DNA from: Acridotheres tristis
Taxonomy: Eukaryota > Chordata > Aves > Passeriformes > Sturnidae
Reading direction: 5' to 3'
DNA: 64,000 nt
Assembly (NCBI GenBank): GCA_037013685.1
Contig: CM072892.1
Coordinates: 434,001 to 498,000 of the forward strand
The position numbers and the translations under genes were made by a program. The first letter of the stretch is position 1. Each line of letters opens with the position of its first letter. This document shows, piece after piece, positions 22,741 through 34,439 of this stretch. The notes below the pieces were generated by a model that saw only the letters and a list, made by a program, of their open reading frames with translations, searched no databases and was not told the DNA's origin.

Positions 22741-23429
22741 TCTGTAGCCAGGGACCACTGAGGTGCCACGTCCAGCTCAGCCTGGTGACCCCCGGGAGCT
22801 GCCAGGGACCCTGGCACAGGGACGGGTCTGCCAAAGGAAGGGAAAAGGAGATTTATTTCCTCTCTGCAAACTCTCCCGCGGAACAAGCACTGAAGAGGGA
22901 GCAGAAAGAAGCAAATTGAGGGATTCTCTGGTGCTAAAAGCAGCCCAGAGGGCCGTGACTGTGAATAGGTTTGGGAAGTGTCAATTAAAATGTGTTAACA
23001 TCAGAGCAACAGGGTCGGGAGAACTCCGAAAATGAAGAGCAGGAGAAGCATGAACTCCTACACGATTGTGGCTGGACCTGTGAGCTGGGAAACACCTGGA
23101 ATGGGAAGTGCTCGTTCCAGTTTTCAGGAGCTGTTTGTGACTTTTTGTCGTTGTTGTTTCTTCTTTTCCCCTTTGCAATCTTGTCCATCCTTTTTAAATG
23201 CAGAGACATTCCTTTAAAAATGAAAAACTTCTCCAGAGATCTGGTTCTGATCTTCAGTTTTGCAAATAAATGCTTTGCTTCTCCTGAGAGAATTGGAGTC
23301 AGTGAGGCTGGGAAATCCCCCTGAAACCACCGAGCTCAGCCCTGCCAAGGCCAGCACTGAGCCCTGTCCCCAAGTGCCACATCCCCAGGCTTTAAATCAC
23401 CCCATGGATGGGGACTGCAGCCCTGCCCT
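22741..23429. other. Unique sequence, no gene seen
   Basis: Mixed then T-rich (23130-23200). No exon supported. Confidence 0.5.
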
Positions 23430-23523
23430 GGGCAGCTGTGCCAGGGCTGGACAATCCTTTCCATAGGGAAATTGTTCCCAAAATCCACCCTGAGCCTGCC
23501 CTGGCCCAGCCTGAGGCTCCTCC
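23430..23523 (-). mobile_element. CR1 fragment that grades into the next array
   Basis: GGGAAATTGTTCCCAAAATCC, then CACCCTGAGCCTGCCCTGG and CCCAGCCTGAGGCTCC match the minus strand of the CR1 at 55.63-55.69 kb. In that CR1 the next bases contain CTCCTGTCCCTGTTCCCTGG, the motif amplified from 23524 onwards. Confidence 0.82.
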
Positions 23524-24140
23524 TGCTCCTGTTCCCTGTTCCCTGTTCCTGTCCCTGTTCCCTGTTCCTGTCCCTGTTCCCTGTTCCTGTTCCCTGTCCC
23601 TGTTCCTGTCCCTGTTCCCTGTTCCCTGTCCCTGTTCCCTGTTCCTGTTCCTGACCCTGTTCCTGTTCCTGTTCCTGTTCCTGTTCCTGTTCCCTGTTCC
23701 CTGTCCCTGTTCCCTGTCCCTGTTGTTCCCTGTTCCCTGTTCCCTGTCCCTTTTCCCTGTTCCCTGTCCCTGTTCCCTGTTCCCTGTCCCTGTTCCCTGT
23801 CCCTGTTGTTCCCTGTTCCCTGTTCCCTGTCCCTTTTCCCTGTTCCCTGTCCCTTTTCCCTGTTCCCTGTCCCTGTTCCCTGTTCCCTGTCCCTGTTCCC
23901 TGTCCCTTTTCCCTGTTCCCTGTCCCTGTTCCCTGTTCCCTGTCCCTGTTGTTCCCTGTTCCCTGTCCCTGTTGTTCCCTGTTCCCTGTTCCCTGTTCCC
24001 TGTTCCCTGTCCCTTTTCCCTGTTCCCTGTCCCTGTTCCCTGTTCCCTGTCCCTGTTCCCTATCCCTGTTGTTCCCTGTTCCCTGTCCCTGTTCCCTATC
24101 CCTGTTGTTCCCTGTTCCCTGTCCTGTTCCCTCTCCTGTC
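23524..24140 (+). repeat. TTCCCTG/TCCCTG array seeded in CR1
   Basis: About 100 short units mixing TTCCCTG, TCCCTG, TTCCTG and TTGTTCCC. Larger blocks (such as CCCTGTCCCTGTTGTTCCC) repeat. It directly continues the CR1 fragment on its left, so the array probably grew from that CR1 segment. Confidence 0.93.
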
Positions 24141-25754
24141 AGGGAGTTGTGGGGTCACTGCTGCTCCTGGATTCGAAGCCCTGGGGCTTTTCCAGGCTTT
24201 AGGAACAGGGGGTTCTGTGCCTGGCTGCAGCTCCCTGTGCTGACACACCCTGGGGCACCTGGAGCCCCCCACCCTCACCAATGGCTCAGCAGGCACCTGC
24301 AGCTCCCCCAAAGGGGTTTTAACCCTCCCAGCCCCCAGGACAGCCCTTTGGGGGTCAGTTATGGGGCACAAGCCACCCCAGACCCCGGGGAAGGAGCTGC
24401 CCTTGCCTTCCCCTGGCTGCGGGGTCAGGTGTGAGCTCAGGTGCCACTCCCAGGGCCGGGCTGTGCCCACAGGTAACCCCTGCCTCCCCGAACCCCAATT
24501 ATTGCCCATCACTCTCCCCTGGCACCTTTTCCTGGCTGCCAGGGCTTTCCTGGCATTCATTTCCAGCAGCTGAAAGCCTGTGCAGAGTGGCCTCGCTCTG
24601 CTGGGAAACGCTGCTCCCTAATCTGACACTCCATAAATGAACAATTTCGTGCCAAATAGCAGCTTCTGACAAACTCCCCGCATGAAAGTCTTCTTCCCTT
24701 TGTGTGACATTTCAGCTCCTCTTTTCCTTCAATATTTCTGACATTTTTCCCATTACTGGGATGAAGTTCTGAGAAAAGCAGGAACTGATGGTTCACTCTT
24801 GCTGTGGGCAGGGTGAGCAGGGAGTGCAATGGAAACGAGAGGGGAAGGGAGCTCAGCTGTGCCCCTCGAGGGGAAGCGTTGGGCTGAGGATTAGAGCCTG
24901 TGCAGAGGTGAGAACAGCTGCCATTAATGCTGAGGGTATCAGATCAGCTCTGCAGTGGAATTATCTGGGGAAACAGCCCCCCATAAACAGGATGGGCTGT
25001 GTTTCCCATTCCTGTGTTTTGGAGCAGTGGTTTTGTGCCCTAGCTTCTGGCATTTTCCAGCAGGAAGCCAAGCCTGGGCTGTGCCCATGGAAATGCAGAT
25101 ATTGAGGCATTCCCAGTCTATCCTGTCCGTGTTTGTTATTTCTTTGTAGCAAATCCACGCAGTGTGCAGGGCAGGACTGGTGAAAAATCCCAGTTTTGTT
25201 CCATTCCCGTTCTGTCAGCCACGTGCCAGGTTTGGCAGAGTTTCATTCTCCCTCAGGTCACTTTGCCATGTCACCAGGGTGGCACTGGGCACATCCCAGC
25301 TCCTGGCTGCTCCCCCAGGCTTTGGGGGACCTCTCCAGGGCTTACCCTGCTCTCCTTTAGGAGAATTTCCCTTCTCCTTTACCACGTTTGAGGTTTGCCT
25401 GTGGCTGAGTTGGAAGACGTGCCCGATGTGTCTGTGGTGTCAGATTTGGGGCTGTGACAGCTGCTCCACTGCAGCTGGGCTGGTTTGGCTGCTGAGCAGC
25501 AGCAGGGCACAGGGCAGGGCAGTGCCAGTGCCACAGCCAGCCCTGCACGGGAGGATTCCTCTGCTGAAATTCACTTTTGTCTGCAGAGCATTTGCAGGGA
25601 CAAGGGGCCAAGAACTTCTGGAAACTGAGGGGGAAAAGTGGGTCAGTCCTGTGGAGATAATATTAAAAAAAAAAACCGGGAATTCTGAAGCAGAGGCAAG
25701 TGAACTATTGACTGTGGTTTTTATGCCACAGCAGCAATGATTTAATAAATGTGC
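24141..25754. other. Unique sequence, no gene seen
   Basis: About 1.6 kb of single-copy DNA, one of the longer repeat-free stretches. The longest frame (25162-25740, 192 codons) has no recognisable domain and competes with overlapping frames. Confidence 0.5.
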
Positions 25755-25920
25755 AGAGTCAATGATTGTGCTCCATCCCTGGAAGTGTCCAAGGCCAGGC
25801 TGGGCTTGGAGCACCTGGGGCAGTGAGAGGTGCCCGTGGCAGGGGGTGGCACTGGGATGATCTTGAACATCCCCCCCAAACCAAACCAAACCAAACCATT
25901 TTGTGATTCTGTGACGTAAT
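25755..25920 (+). mobile_element. CR1 LINE 3' fragment, older type
   Basis: Keeps the GGCTTGGAGCACCTGGG segment that the other tails in this window lack. It has an internal AAACC repeat and ends TTTGTGATTCTGTGACG, the classical CR1 3' end. Older subfamily is inference. Confidence 0.88.
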
Positions 25921-26035
25921 AAAATAACCAGATTATTTGAAGCTTTCTCCCAGATTTGTAAAGATTTCCCCAAATTCTGAGGATTTGTGATGCAAGACAA
26001 CTCTGCTGAGCACTAATTCTGTATGAAATAACTGA

Positions 26036-26225
26036 ATATCCTGAGCTGGGACCCCCAGGGATGATCCCAGCCCCTGTCCCTGCACAGACCCCCCAGCAAT
26101 CCCACCCTGGCATCCCTGGTGTCCAAACTCTCCTGGAGCTCTGGAATTCCCTGGGGAGCCTGGGCAGTGCCAGCACCCTCTGGGGGAGGGAAGAACCTTT
26201 CCCAAAATCCAGCCTGAGCCTCCCT
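26036..26225 (-). mobile_element. CR1 LINE internal fragment
   Basis: Minus-strand block CTGAGCTGGGACCCCCAGGG, then CATCCCTGGTGTCCAAAC, GGGCAGTGCCAGCACCCTC and TTTCCCAAAATCCAGCC. The same block occurs at 28440-28700 (plus) and 41495-41715 (minus). Confidence 0.88.
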
Positions 26226-26934
26226 GACGGGTGTGGCTCTATAGAAATCTGTATAAAATCACTTTGCTGCAGTTTTCCTGCTGCAGGTGAAGGGGCAGGG
26301 GCCTGTCCTTCATCCCAAACGGCTCAGGTGAGGATGGTGGAGGAGGAGGAGGGCAGAGGGCAGAGCAGGGACTGTGCAGGTGTCCCCTCCTGTCCCCATC
26401 CCTTGTCCCCTCACTGCTGTGCCTCCAGCAGGGCGAGCCCAGGATGGGCAGGGACACTGAGAACTCCTCAGGAAACATCTTCATCATCCTCATCCTCATC
26501 CTCATCCCCATCCTCATCCTCATCCTCCTCCCACAGTCGAAGTTTCCAGGACTGTCAGCCCAATCTGAGCGTGTTTTAGTGAAACTCCACTTCCAGTGAG
26601 CGGTTCTGGGGCTTTGTCTGGTGCTCAGCTGGGGGGAGAAGATGCTCATGTGCTTAAACATCCTCCTAAATGTTCATTTAGTTAAATCCTGCACATGGTA
26701 TCTGACTGTCGGCAAAATCTCAGTGATGCAATTAATTACCTGGATTAGCACAAAGCCTCCGGTGCTGGGGGTGTGGAGAACACAAAGCCAGCACTGCACT
26801 CCCAGCAGGTCACACTTTAATGAGGATTTGCATCTCTCATTTCACTCCCAACTTTTTTTAAAAGTGCTTTTCCACAGGTAAGAACTTCGGGAAGAAACGC
26901 TGCCCCTGCTCCCCAGAAAGGAATGAATTTGGGG
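26226..26934. other. Unique sequence containing a short (CATCCT)n tract
   Basis: About nine CATCCT/CATCCC hexamers at 26478-26530. The remainder is single copy with no gene seen. Confidence 0.55.
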
Positions 26935-27310
26935 ATGGCCCCGGACCCCTGGCAGGGCCCAAGGCTGGGCTGGGGGTTTGGGGCACTTGGGACAGGGGAA
27001 GGGTTCCCTTGGGATGGGATAATGGGATGGGATAATGGGATGGGATAATGGGATGGGATGGGATAATGGGATGGGATGGGATGGGATGGGATGGGATAAT
27101 GGGATGGGATGGGATGGGATGGGATGGGATGGGATGGGATGGGATGGGATGGGATGGGATGGGATGGGATGGGATGGGATGGGATGGGATGGGATGGGAT
27201 GGGATGGGATGGGATAATGGGATGGGATGGGATAATGGGATGGGATAATGGGATGGGATGGGCTGCGAGGACCCTTCCAACCCAAACCATTCTGGGGTCT
27301 GTGACATCCT
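26935..27310 (+). mobile_element. CR1 3' fragment interrupted by a GGGAT expansion
   Basis: Left part: GGCAGGGCCCAAGGCTGGGC, then GGGGCACTTGGGACAGGGGA. Right part: GGACCCTTCCAACCCAAACC, then ATTCTGGGGTCTGTG. These are consecutive pieces of a CR1 tail; in place of the usual few bases between them sits the 253-bp (GGGAT)n array. Confidence 0.85.
27011..27263 (+). repeat. (GGGAT)n array inside CR1
   Basis: About 50 GGGAT pentamers, with GGGATAAT variants at the left and right ends and a pure central block. All open frames of the type MGWDGMGWD come from it. Confidence 0.97.
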
Positions 27311-28107
27311 TTGATCATTACATAAAAATTTTAACTTATCACCTTTCACTCTCATGGAATTAACTTTAAAATGGAATGTAGTGGGTTTAGTCTCTTTTCT
27401 ATTTCAGACTCAGCTGTCTGATACTTTGCCTTCTGTGAATATTTTTTTTTTTTTTTTTTTTAGCATTTGGGGAAAGCAAAAACAATCTGAAAACCAGAAG
27501 TAGAAAACAGAACACAAAGCTACGAATCCATTTGAGACAGTCCACGTTCTCACCAGTCATCTACATTGTTATGTTGATTTTAAATACCCAGACAGGGAAT
27601 ATATCCCTAAAATATTTCTTTTTCTGATGGAAAAAATAATGTATTTGAGTACAGTAGATAAATCCTTTCTCGTTTTATTCCCACTTTCATGGAAATACTG
27701 CCTCGACATTTCCCATGTGCAGAGTAATGCTGTATGGGTAAGGCTGGGGGCTGCTGTTAATTTTACCTACATCTTTTAAAGTTTCTAACAGGAAAGTAAA
27801 AATTACCCGGGTTATGTAATTAATCCTCTTCCTGCAGTGGAATATTGAAAACGTGTTTGCAGAACTGTGGCCATTTTTCAGAATTCTTGCATTAAAAGCC
27901 GCCTAGTTCACACACACAATTCCCTGTTTGAATTCCCTGGTTTGTGCCTCAGGAGTGGGAGCGGTGGGACTTGGTGGCTCCTGGGCTCCCACTCCTGTGT
28001 CCTCACTCACCCGAATTTTGTACAAACAAGGACAAATTCAGTGTGGCACAGTGTGACATTTCCCTCCTGGGCCACGTGTGCTGCCCTCCGGACACCCAGA
28101 GCCCCTA
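27311..28107. other. AT-rich unique sequence
   Basis: Single-copy DNA with a 22-base poly-T at about 27441-27462. No feature recognised. Confidence 0.55.
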
Positions 28108-28270
28108 AAACCTCCTTGGGCTGTTCCACACCCCCAGAGCCCCCAAACCCCCTTGGGCTGATCCCAAACCCCCCTTTTGCTGCCCCCAAACCCCCCTGGG
28201 CTGTTCCACACCCCCAGAGCTCCCCAAACCCCCTTTTGCTGCCCCCAAACCCCCCTGGGCTGCTCCACAT
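28108..28270 (+). repeat. C-rich tandem repeat, about 2-3 irregular units
   Basis: CCCCTTGGGCTGTTCCACAC, CCCCCAGAGC and CCCAAACCCCCCTTTTGCTG recur in order with length changes. Confidence 0.8.
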
Positions 28271-28439
28271 TCCATCCCCGTGTCCAAGGCACACACAGGG
28301 AATTCCAGGGCATTTCCCTCTGCCTTGGCTGTGGACCTTTCTTTTCTAAGCATTTTGCTTTCCAGGAAACACAGCAGAACCAATTTCAACGATCACTTTG
28401 GTCCCACAGCCCAGGGAGGTGTGGAGTAAAACCTGAAGG

Positions 28440-28700
28440 AGGGTTTGATCCGGGACAGGGACAGGGCACGGCTGGAGCTGGGCCAGGGGGGTCAGGCTGG
28501 ATTTTGGGAAAGGTTCTTCCCTCCCCCAGAGGGTGCTGGCACTGCCCAGGCTCCCCAGGGAATTCCAGAGCTCCAGGAGAGTTTGGACACCAGGGATGCC
28601 AGGGTGGGATTGTTGGGGGGTCTGTGCAGGGACAGGGGCTGGGATGATCCCTGGGGGTCTCTCCAGCTCAGGATATTCCAGATTCCACAATTCTGGGAGG
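28440..28700 (+). mobile_element. CR1 LINE internal fragment
   Basis: Sense copy of the block at 26036 and 41495, beginning GGGACAGGGACAGGGCACGG and ending GGTCTCTCCAGCTCAGG. It shows the CR1 words GGATTTTGGGAAAGGTTC and CCAGAGGGTGCTGGCACTG. Confidence 0.88.
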
Positions 28701-29508
28701 CTGCAGCGCTCACAGGCGCCTGAAGTCCGTCCCTGCTCCCATCCTGCAGCAGCTCCGTGCTGCTTTCCCACTGTGACATTTCAAGTGACACAGAAAACAG
28801 AACAAGCAGAACCGGAGACTTCCTGTAATAACCATCCAGAACAATTTATCACCGGGGACTGAAAAATATAACAGGCTTTTTGGTCAATATTGGATTGATT
28901 TAAATATTTTGAATAAGTTTAATGGAGTTTAAATTATATCTGACACACTCTTTACTGTTGTAATAGGACAGGAATTTTTGGGAAAACTTGATACAAGAAT
29001 AATTTATGTGGCTGCTTTCTGCATTACTGTGCAGTAAATCAGTGAGAATGGATGGAAGTGATTTTTACAACTCCTGTCTCTGAGGACTGTTACAATGAAA
29101 ACTCCTTTTGAAGGTCAGCAGGTGGTTTTAGCTCAGCCTCCCTCCGCGTGTTCACGATTTAAAGCTCTTAAATGGCAAAAAGCAAATTTATTTTTTCTAC
29201 CAGGAGAGTATTTTAAATCACTTTAAATACCAGGGGAGATTTATTCCGGTTTGTGGGATCCCATAATTAGTGCTGTAGAATAGAGGAACCTGGGGTTTGC
29301 CTAGGCAAGTGCAGAGAGGGATGTGCCTGAAATCCCAGCTCGTGCTGGAGTTCCTGTGGTTCTGTTTGGTTCAGATCCGGAGCCGGGAGAGCAAAAAAAG
29401 GAAATGATTCCATGGAACGTGGGCAAGCTTTGCTTTGCCCTCTCTGCTCTTTGCCTCTGTGCACCGAGAGATGAACGAGGAGAAGTGTCCAAGGGGAACT
29501 TTTGGGGC
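28701..29508. other. AT-rich unique sequence
   Basis: Low GC from 28860 to 29260 with several TAAAT and AATTTAT words. No exon or element recognised. Confidence 0.5.
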
Positions 29509-29564
29509 AGCCCAGAGCACAGCCCAGGGCACAGCCCAGAGCACAGCCCAGAGCACAGCCCAGC
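29509..29564 (+). repeat. 12-bp repeat (AGCCCAGAGCAC)
   Basis: Between four and five units, one with GGGCAC. Confidence 0.88.
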
Positions 29565-29583
29565 CCCAGGGACAGGAGGGATC

Positions 29584-29660
29584 AGGGCTGGGCTGGGCTG
29601 GGATGGGATGGGATGGGATGGGATGGGATGGGATGGGATGGGATGGGGAGGGCTGAGCTG
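29584..29660 (+). repeat. (GGGCT)/(GGGAT) pentamer array
   Basis: Three GGGCT units followed by about ten GGGAT units (29599-29646), then GGGCT-like units again. It is the second of three GGGAT loci within 5 kb. Confidence 0.95.
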
Positions 29661-29854
29661 GGCTGGGGAGCCCCCGGGGGATGTTCTCCACATTTCCTGA
29701 GCCCGTGACCTTTCCCTGCTCTCTGCCCCGAGGCTGGTCCCTGAGTGGACACCCCAGCTCTCCTTGGGGTTTCTCCTCTCCCCTTTCACCAGGACAGTTG
29801 TGTCACATTCCCCCACGGCAGCCTGGCCCCACAAGGGGCTGCATGCCCAGGGAT

Positions 29855-29898
29855 GGCTCCAGGGGCTCCAGGGGCTCCAGGGGCTCCAGGGGCTCTTT
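29855..29898 (+). repeat. 10-bp repeat (CAGGGGCTCC)
   Basis: Four perfect units. Confidence 0.9.
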
Positions 29899-30056
29899 TC
29901 CACACAGCATTCCTCAGGATCTCCCGGGCTCTGGGAGGAATGTGCTTGGCAGAGCTGGCAGGGAGAGAGGCCACCAGAGCTGACCCACAGGCACACCGTG
30001 CAAGGAGGCTCCTGGCAAATGGGAACTACACCAGGGAATTCCACATCTTCTCCTAG

Positions 30057-30231
30057 GGAGGAGGAGGAGGAGGAGGAGGAGAAGGAGGAGGAGAAGGAGA
30101 AGGAGAAGGAGAAGGAGAAGGAGAAGGAGAAGGAGAAGGAGAAGGAGAAGGAGAAGGAGAAGGAGAAGGAGAAGGAGAAGGAGAAGGAGAAGGAGAAGGA
30201 GAAGGAGAAGGAGAAGAAGAAGAAGAAGAAG
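30057..30231 (+). repeat. Polypurine GAG/GAGAAG array
   Basis: GGA triplets on the left pass into about 22 GAGAAG hexamers and then AGA triplets. It is 175 bases of pure purine on the plus strand, a candidate triplex (H-DNA) former. Confidence 0.97.
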
Positions 30232-31271
30232 TTGAGTTTCTGTTGAAGTGAGCTGTGTGTCCGTGCTCAGCAGGACGAGTGTGGCTGGGCCATCCTCAGC
30301 ACTTGTCCCCCAGAGCAGCTTTGGTTGCAGCACTTGTGTCCCACAGCTGCCAGGGCTCTCTCTGCCTCTCACCCCCTCCGACCTTCCCAGAAAAAAATCC
30401 CTTCCAGAGGCTCGGGAGGCTCGGTTCAGCAGGGAGAGGCACAAGGATGAATTGGAAGCTCCTGTTCTGAATTAGCAGCACGGCTTTGCTGTGAGGCTGA
30501 TCAAACAGGGCAGACTGAGACAGAAATCAGCAGTGTGCCCGCTGGCATGGTGGCACCAGGACAGGCTTTTCTGCAGGGTGACACCCTCGATCTAACACAA
30601 CCTGCAAGTGTGAGCCAGGGCAGGAACCGAGCACCATCCCCGGGCAGGCCAGGCTGTTCCAGCCCAGAGAACGAGCCGTGTCCTGCAGCTCCTGCACACA
30701 GAGCTCCGAGCTGTGAGTCACTGCTCCCACCTCAGCTCTGTGCCCAGAATAGCAGCACTGTCTGCTCTGGGGGCTGTTGTTTCTCTTCTCCCTTTCCCCA
30801 CAAACATTTTGGAGGAGTGGGCAGAAGGAAAAGAGGCACGGTGAGCGAAGGGATGGAGAAGCGATGCTGTAAAAACACGGGGGCGGTGGCAGACCAAACG
30901 CAGCACGGGCACTCCGGGGGCTCGCTGAGAGCTCCTGCCGCCTTCCTGCCCCATTCCCACCCCAAGTGCCCGGGGCCGGGAGCCGGGAGGGGCCCTGGGG
31001 CCAGGACCCTGCCCCACTCTGCTGGGCAAACCGAGCATGAAGAGCCCGGTGCCTGCCAGGGAAAGGCCAGCCTGGAGAGGACACAATAAAATCCTTTCCC
31101 AACTGGAGCTCCTCCCTGCAGCCCCCTCCACAGCAAACAAACTGAAACCAGCAGACTTGAATTTTACACTTTTCAAGACATTCCCCTGGACGCTTTAGTG
31201 CAGTGCAGAACGGGAATGCAGCAGCTGCCAACAGAACGAGCCCTGCATCCCTGGCTGCGACTGCAGCTGCA
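30232..31271. other. Unique sequence, no gene seen
   Basis: GC-rich single-copy DNA. A 184-codon plus frame (30535-31089) and a 318-codon minus frame overlap; the latter is mostly read-through from the GGGAT array. No domain recognised. Confidence 0.5.
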
Positions 31272-31411
31272 TCCCTGCTGCCATCTGTCCCTGCTGCCAT
31301 CTGTCCCTGCTGCCATCTGTCCCTGCTGACATCTGTCCCTGCTGCCAACTGTCCCTGCTGCCATCTGTCCCTGCTGCCATCTGTCCCTGCTGCCAACTGT
31401 CCCCTGCTGCC
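31272..31411 (+). repeat. 16-bp minisatellite (CTGCTGCCATCTGTCC)
   Basis: About eight to nine units, with CATC/AACT and GCC/GAC variants. Confidence 0.93.
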
Positions 31412-31417
31412 CAGCAC

Positions 31418-31670
31418 TCCCATCCCATCCCATCCCATCCCATCCCATCCCATCCCATCCCATCCCATCCCATCCCATCCCATCCCATCCCATTATCCCA
31501 TCCCATCCCATCCCATCCCATCCCATCCCATCCCATCCCATTATCCCATCCCATTATCCCATCCCATTATCCCATCCCATTATCCCATCCCATTATCCCA
31601 TCCCATCCCATCCCATCCCATCCCATCCCATCCCATCCCATCCCATCCCATCCCATCCCATCCCATCCAT
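31418..31670 (-). repeat. (GGGAT)n array, inverted relative to 27.0 kb
   Basis: About 50 CCCAT pentamers on the plus strand with CCCATTAT variants in the middle. It is the mirror-orientation counterpart of 27011-27263 and of equal length by eye. Confidence 0.97.
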
Positions 31671-32500
31671 CTCTGCAACTACCGAGAAATTTCCTTCCTA
31701 TTCCCATCTATTAACTGGGGATTTGTTGTTTGTTTTCCTCAGGCAATTTTCCTATTTCTGTTCTGACCTGTTTCTGCTGCGTTATTCTTTCCTGGTTTGC
31801 ATTTGCAGGTCCTTGCTCCTCTCTCGAGCCTCTGGAGATTCCCAAGGGCAGTGACAGGGGGCACCTTCTAGATAAAATAATAATAATCAAATCAAGAGAA
31901 ATAGTTGTTATATAAACAGCTGATACAAAAGCAGAACCTTTCCATGGAAAGGCTAAATGACAGGCTTCATGATGAACGAGACAGACTAATTAGAGGTTTC
32001 ATAACTCATTAGCATCAGAATGCAGGAATGTTTTAAAGGCACACAAGCTGGTCAGTGCAGCAGCTCCAGGGCCAGCAGCTCAGCCAGCAGAGGCAGAGGG
32101 AGCCCAGGCTTGGGGCTGCTCCTGTCCTGCAAGCACAGCACAGAGACTGAAGGCAAACCTGTCCTCGCTGTCCTGGCCTTTGTGTGTGTTCACACTTCCT
32201 AGCAAAGGGGCTGAGCTCTGCTCCCAAATTCATGAACACAAACGAGGGGTATGAAACTGCCCCTGTGAACAAGACAGGTAAAAACCTTCCAAAATTCCTG
32301 TGCTTGGTGACTTCCTGCAGTAAAGACTTACAGGGGTTTTTCATATAATCCTTGGAAAAAACAAACAACTAAACAACTTCTCTTGCTATATTTTGATAGA
32401 TAAACTGAGAGAAATATTAAACTCATCAGGCTGGGGTGAGTCCAGTTATGTGCATTGGTTCCTTGGGGCTGAAAGGGTAGCAGTGTGTAACTCAGGTGTT
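31671..32500. other. AT-rich unique sequence
   Basis: Single-copy DNA; no gene or transposon seen. Confidence 0.5.
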
Positions 32501-32657
32501 TTATCATCTGCCTGCCTTCCTTCCCACCTGCCTTCCTGCCTATTCATCTATCTGTTCATTTATCTATTTATTCATTTACCTATGCATTTATCTATATATT
32601 CATCTATCTATCTATTCATTTATCCATTTATCTATCTATGCATTTATCTGTATATTC

Positions 32658-32697
<40 letters not shown>

Positions 32698-32835
32698 CTC
32701 CATTTATCCATTTGTTATCTATCTATGCATTTATCTATATATTCATTTATAAGTTTATCAATTTATCTATATATTTTTATATCTATCTATCTATCTATCT
32801 ACCTATAATTTATCCATATATCCATTTATCTCTCT
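32501..32835 (+). repeat. (CTAT)n-based tetranucleotide array
   Basis: CTGCCTTCCT words pass into CTAT/CATT tetramers with pure runs of CTATCTAT at 32660-32698 and 32780-32803. Highly mutable composition suitable as a length polymorphism. Confidence 0.94.
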
Positions 32836-33143
32836 GCCTCTGGACTCCCCTCTCTGCCCATGCCCTGTGCCCACCCACTCAGAGACTGATCCCAAGGGAG
32901 TTCCAAGGGAAGCATCTGAAGCAGTGAATTCCCTCTCCCCCAGGCCAAGCCCCATTTCCCAGAGCAGAGCTGGGCCCATCCCCCAGGCCCTTCCAGGACA
33001 AGGTGCTGGGAATGCCCAGGAGCTGCAGGAGGCAGCCCAGGTGTGGGGCCGTGGTGCCACCTGTGACCCCACCTGGAGGGAGCTGCCCCAGGTGCCACAG
33101 GGCACAGCTGGGCACAGCTGGGCACAGCCTCGCCAGCAGCACT
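32836..33143. other. Unique GC-rich spacer
   Basis: No feature recognised beyond a CTGGGCACAG duplication near 33105-33127. Confidence 0.5.
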
Positions 33144-33362
33144 TGGGATTCCACAGCTTTCACCTCGGGATTCCACAGCTTTGACCTTGAAATTCCACAT
33201 CTTTTACCTTGGGATTCCACAGCTCTCACCTTGGGATTCCACAGCTTTCACCTTGGGATTCCACAGCTTTCACCTTGGGATTCCACAGCTTTCACCTCGA
33301 CATTCCAGAGCTTTCACCTCGAGATTCCACAGCTTTCACCTCGGGATTCCAGAGCTTTCACT
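33144..33362 (+). repeat. 23-bp minisatellite, about nine units
   Basis: Unit GGGATTCCACAGCTTTCACC plus TT or TC. Variants include GAAATTCC, GACATTCC and AGAGC. Confidence 0.95.
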
Positions 33363-33561
33363 GAGCCCATGGAAATCTCCTGCATAACGAGACTCTAAAC
33401 TTGGAGATGTGCCTGGCTGAGAGAAATCCTGCTGTGTGGTTTGGGAGAGAAACCCTGAGCGGGTCCTTTGGCACCGTGGCAGGGGAGCCCAGACCAGCTG
33501 AGCTGGGCCTGAGGCTCAGGGCTCCCAGAGCACGGGGCTGATGTGGGGGCCAGGAGGAGCT

Positions 33562-33668
<107 letters not shown>

Positions 33669-33692
33669 AATTATTGATTATCCGTGGCTGTG

Positions 33693-34315
33693 CAGCACAC
33701 ACATTCCCTGGATTATCCCTGGTCACACAGCACACACATTCCCTGGACTATCCCTGGTCACACATTCCCTGGATTATCCCTGGTCACACATGCCCTGGAT
33801 TATCCCTGGTCACACACATTCCCTGGATTATCCCTGGTCACACATTCCCTGGATTATCCCTGGTCACACATTCCCTGGATTATCCCTGGTCACACACATT
33901 CCCTGGATTATCCCTGGTCACACACATTCCCTGGATTATCCCTGGTCACACACATGCCCTGGATTATCCCTGGTCACACATTCCCTGGATTATCCCTGGT
34001 CACACATTCCCTGGATTATCCCTGGTCACACACATGCCCTGGATTATCCCTGGTCACACATTCCCTGGATTATCCCTGGCCACACACATTCCCTGGATTA
34101 TCCCTGGTCACACATTCCCTGGATTATCCCTGGTCACACACATTCCCTGGATTACCCCTGGTCACACACATTCCCTGGATTATCCCTGGTCACACATTCC
34201 CTGGATTACCCCTGGTCACACACATTCCCTGGATTATCCCTGGTCACACACATGCCCTGGATTATCCCTGGTCACACATTCCCTGGATTATCCCTGGTCA
34301 CACACATGCCCTGGC
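33693..34315 (+). repeat. 24-28 bp minisatellite containing GGATTAT
   Basis: About 24 units: CACACATTCCCTGGATTATC, then CCTGGT. Length differs by extra CA pairs; variants have CATGCC for CATTCC and TTACCC for TTATCC. The 298-codon plus frame here is stop-free only because of the unit sequence. Confidence 0.95.
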
Positions 34316-34439
34316 AGTCCTGGGCAGCCAGGCCCAGCTGCAGTGACCTCGGGAGCAGGAAAGGCACTGAGTGCTGTAAATTATTCTGGAAGGAACAGAT
34401 TTGGAACAGCCAAAATAAAACCCTGGGCACTGATTAGCC

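Noticed and set aside
29764..30246. Glu/Lys-rich coiled-coil-like protein or poly-Leu membrane protein
   Set aside because: Translation of the GAGAAG array on either strand.
32393..32927. Ile/Tyr-rich membrane protein
   Set aside because: Product of the CTAT/CATT tetranucleotide array.
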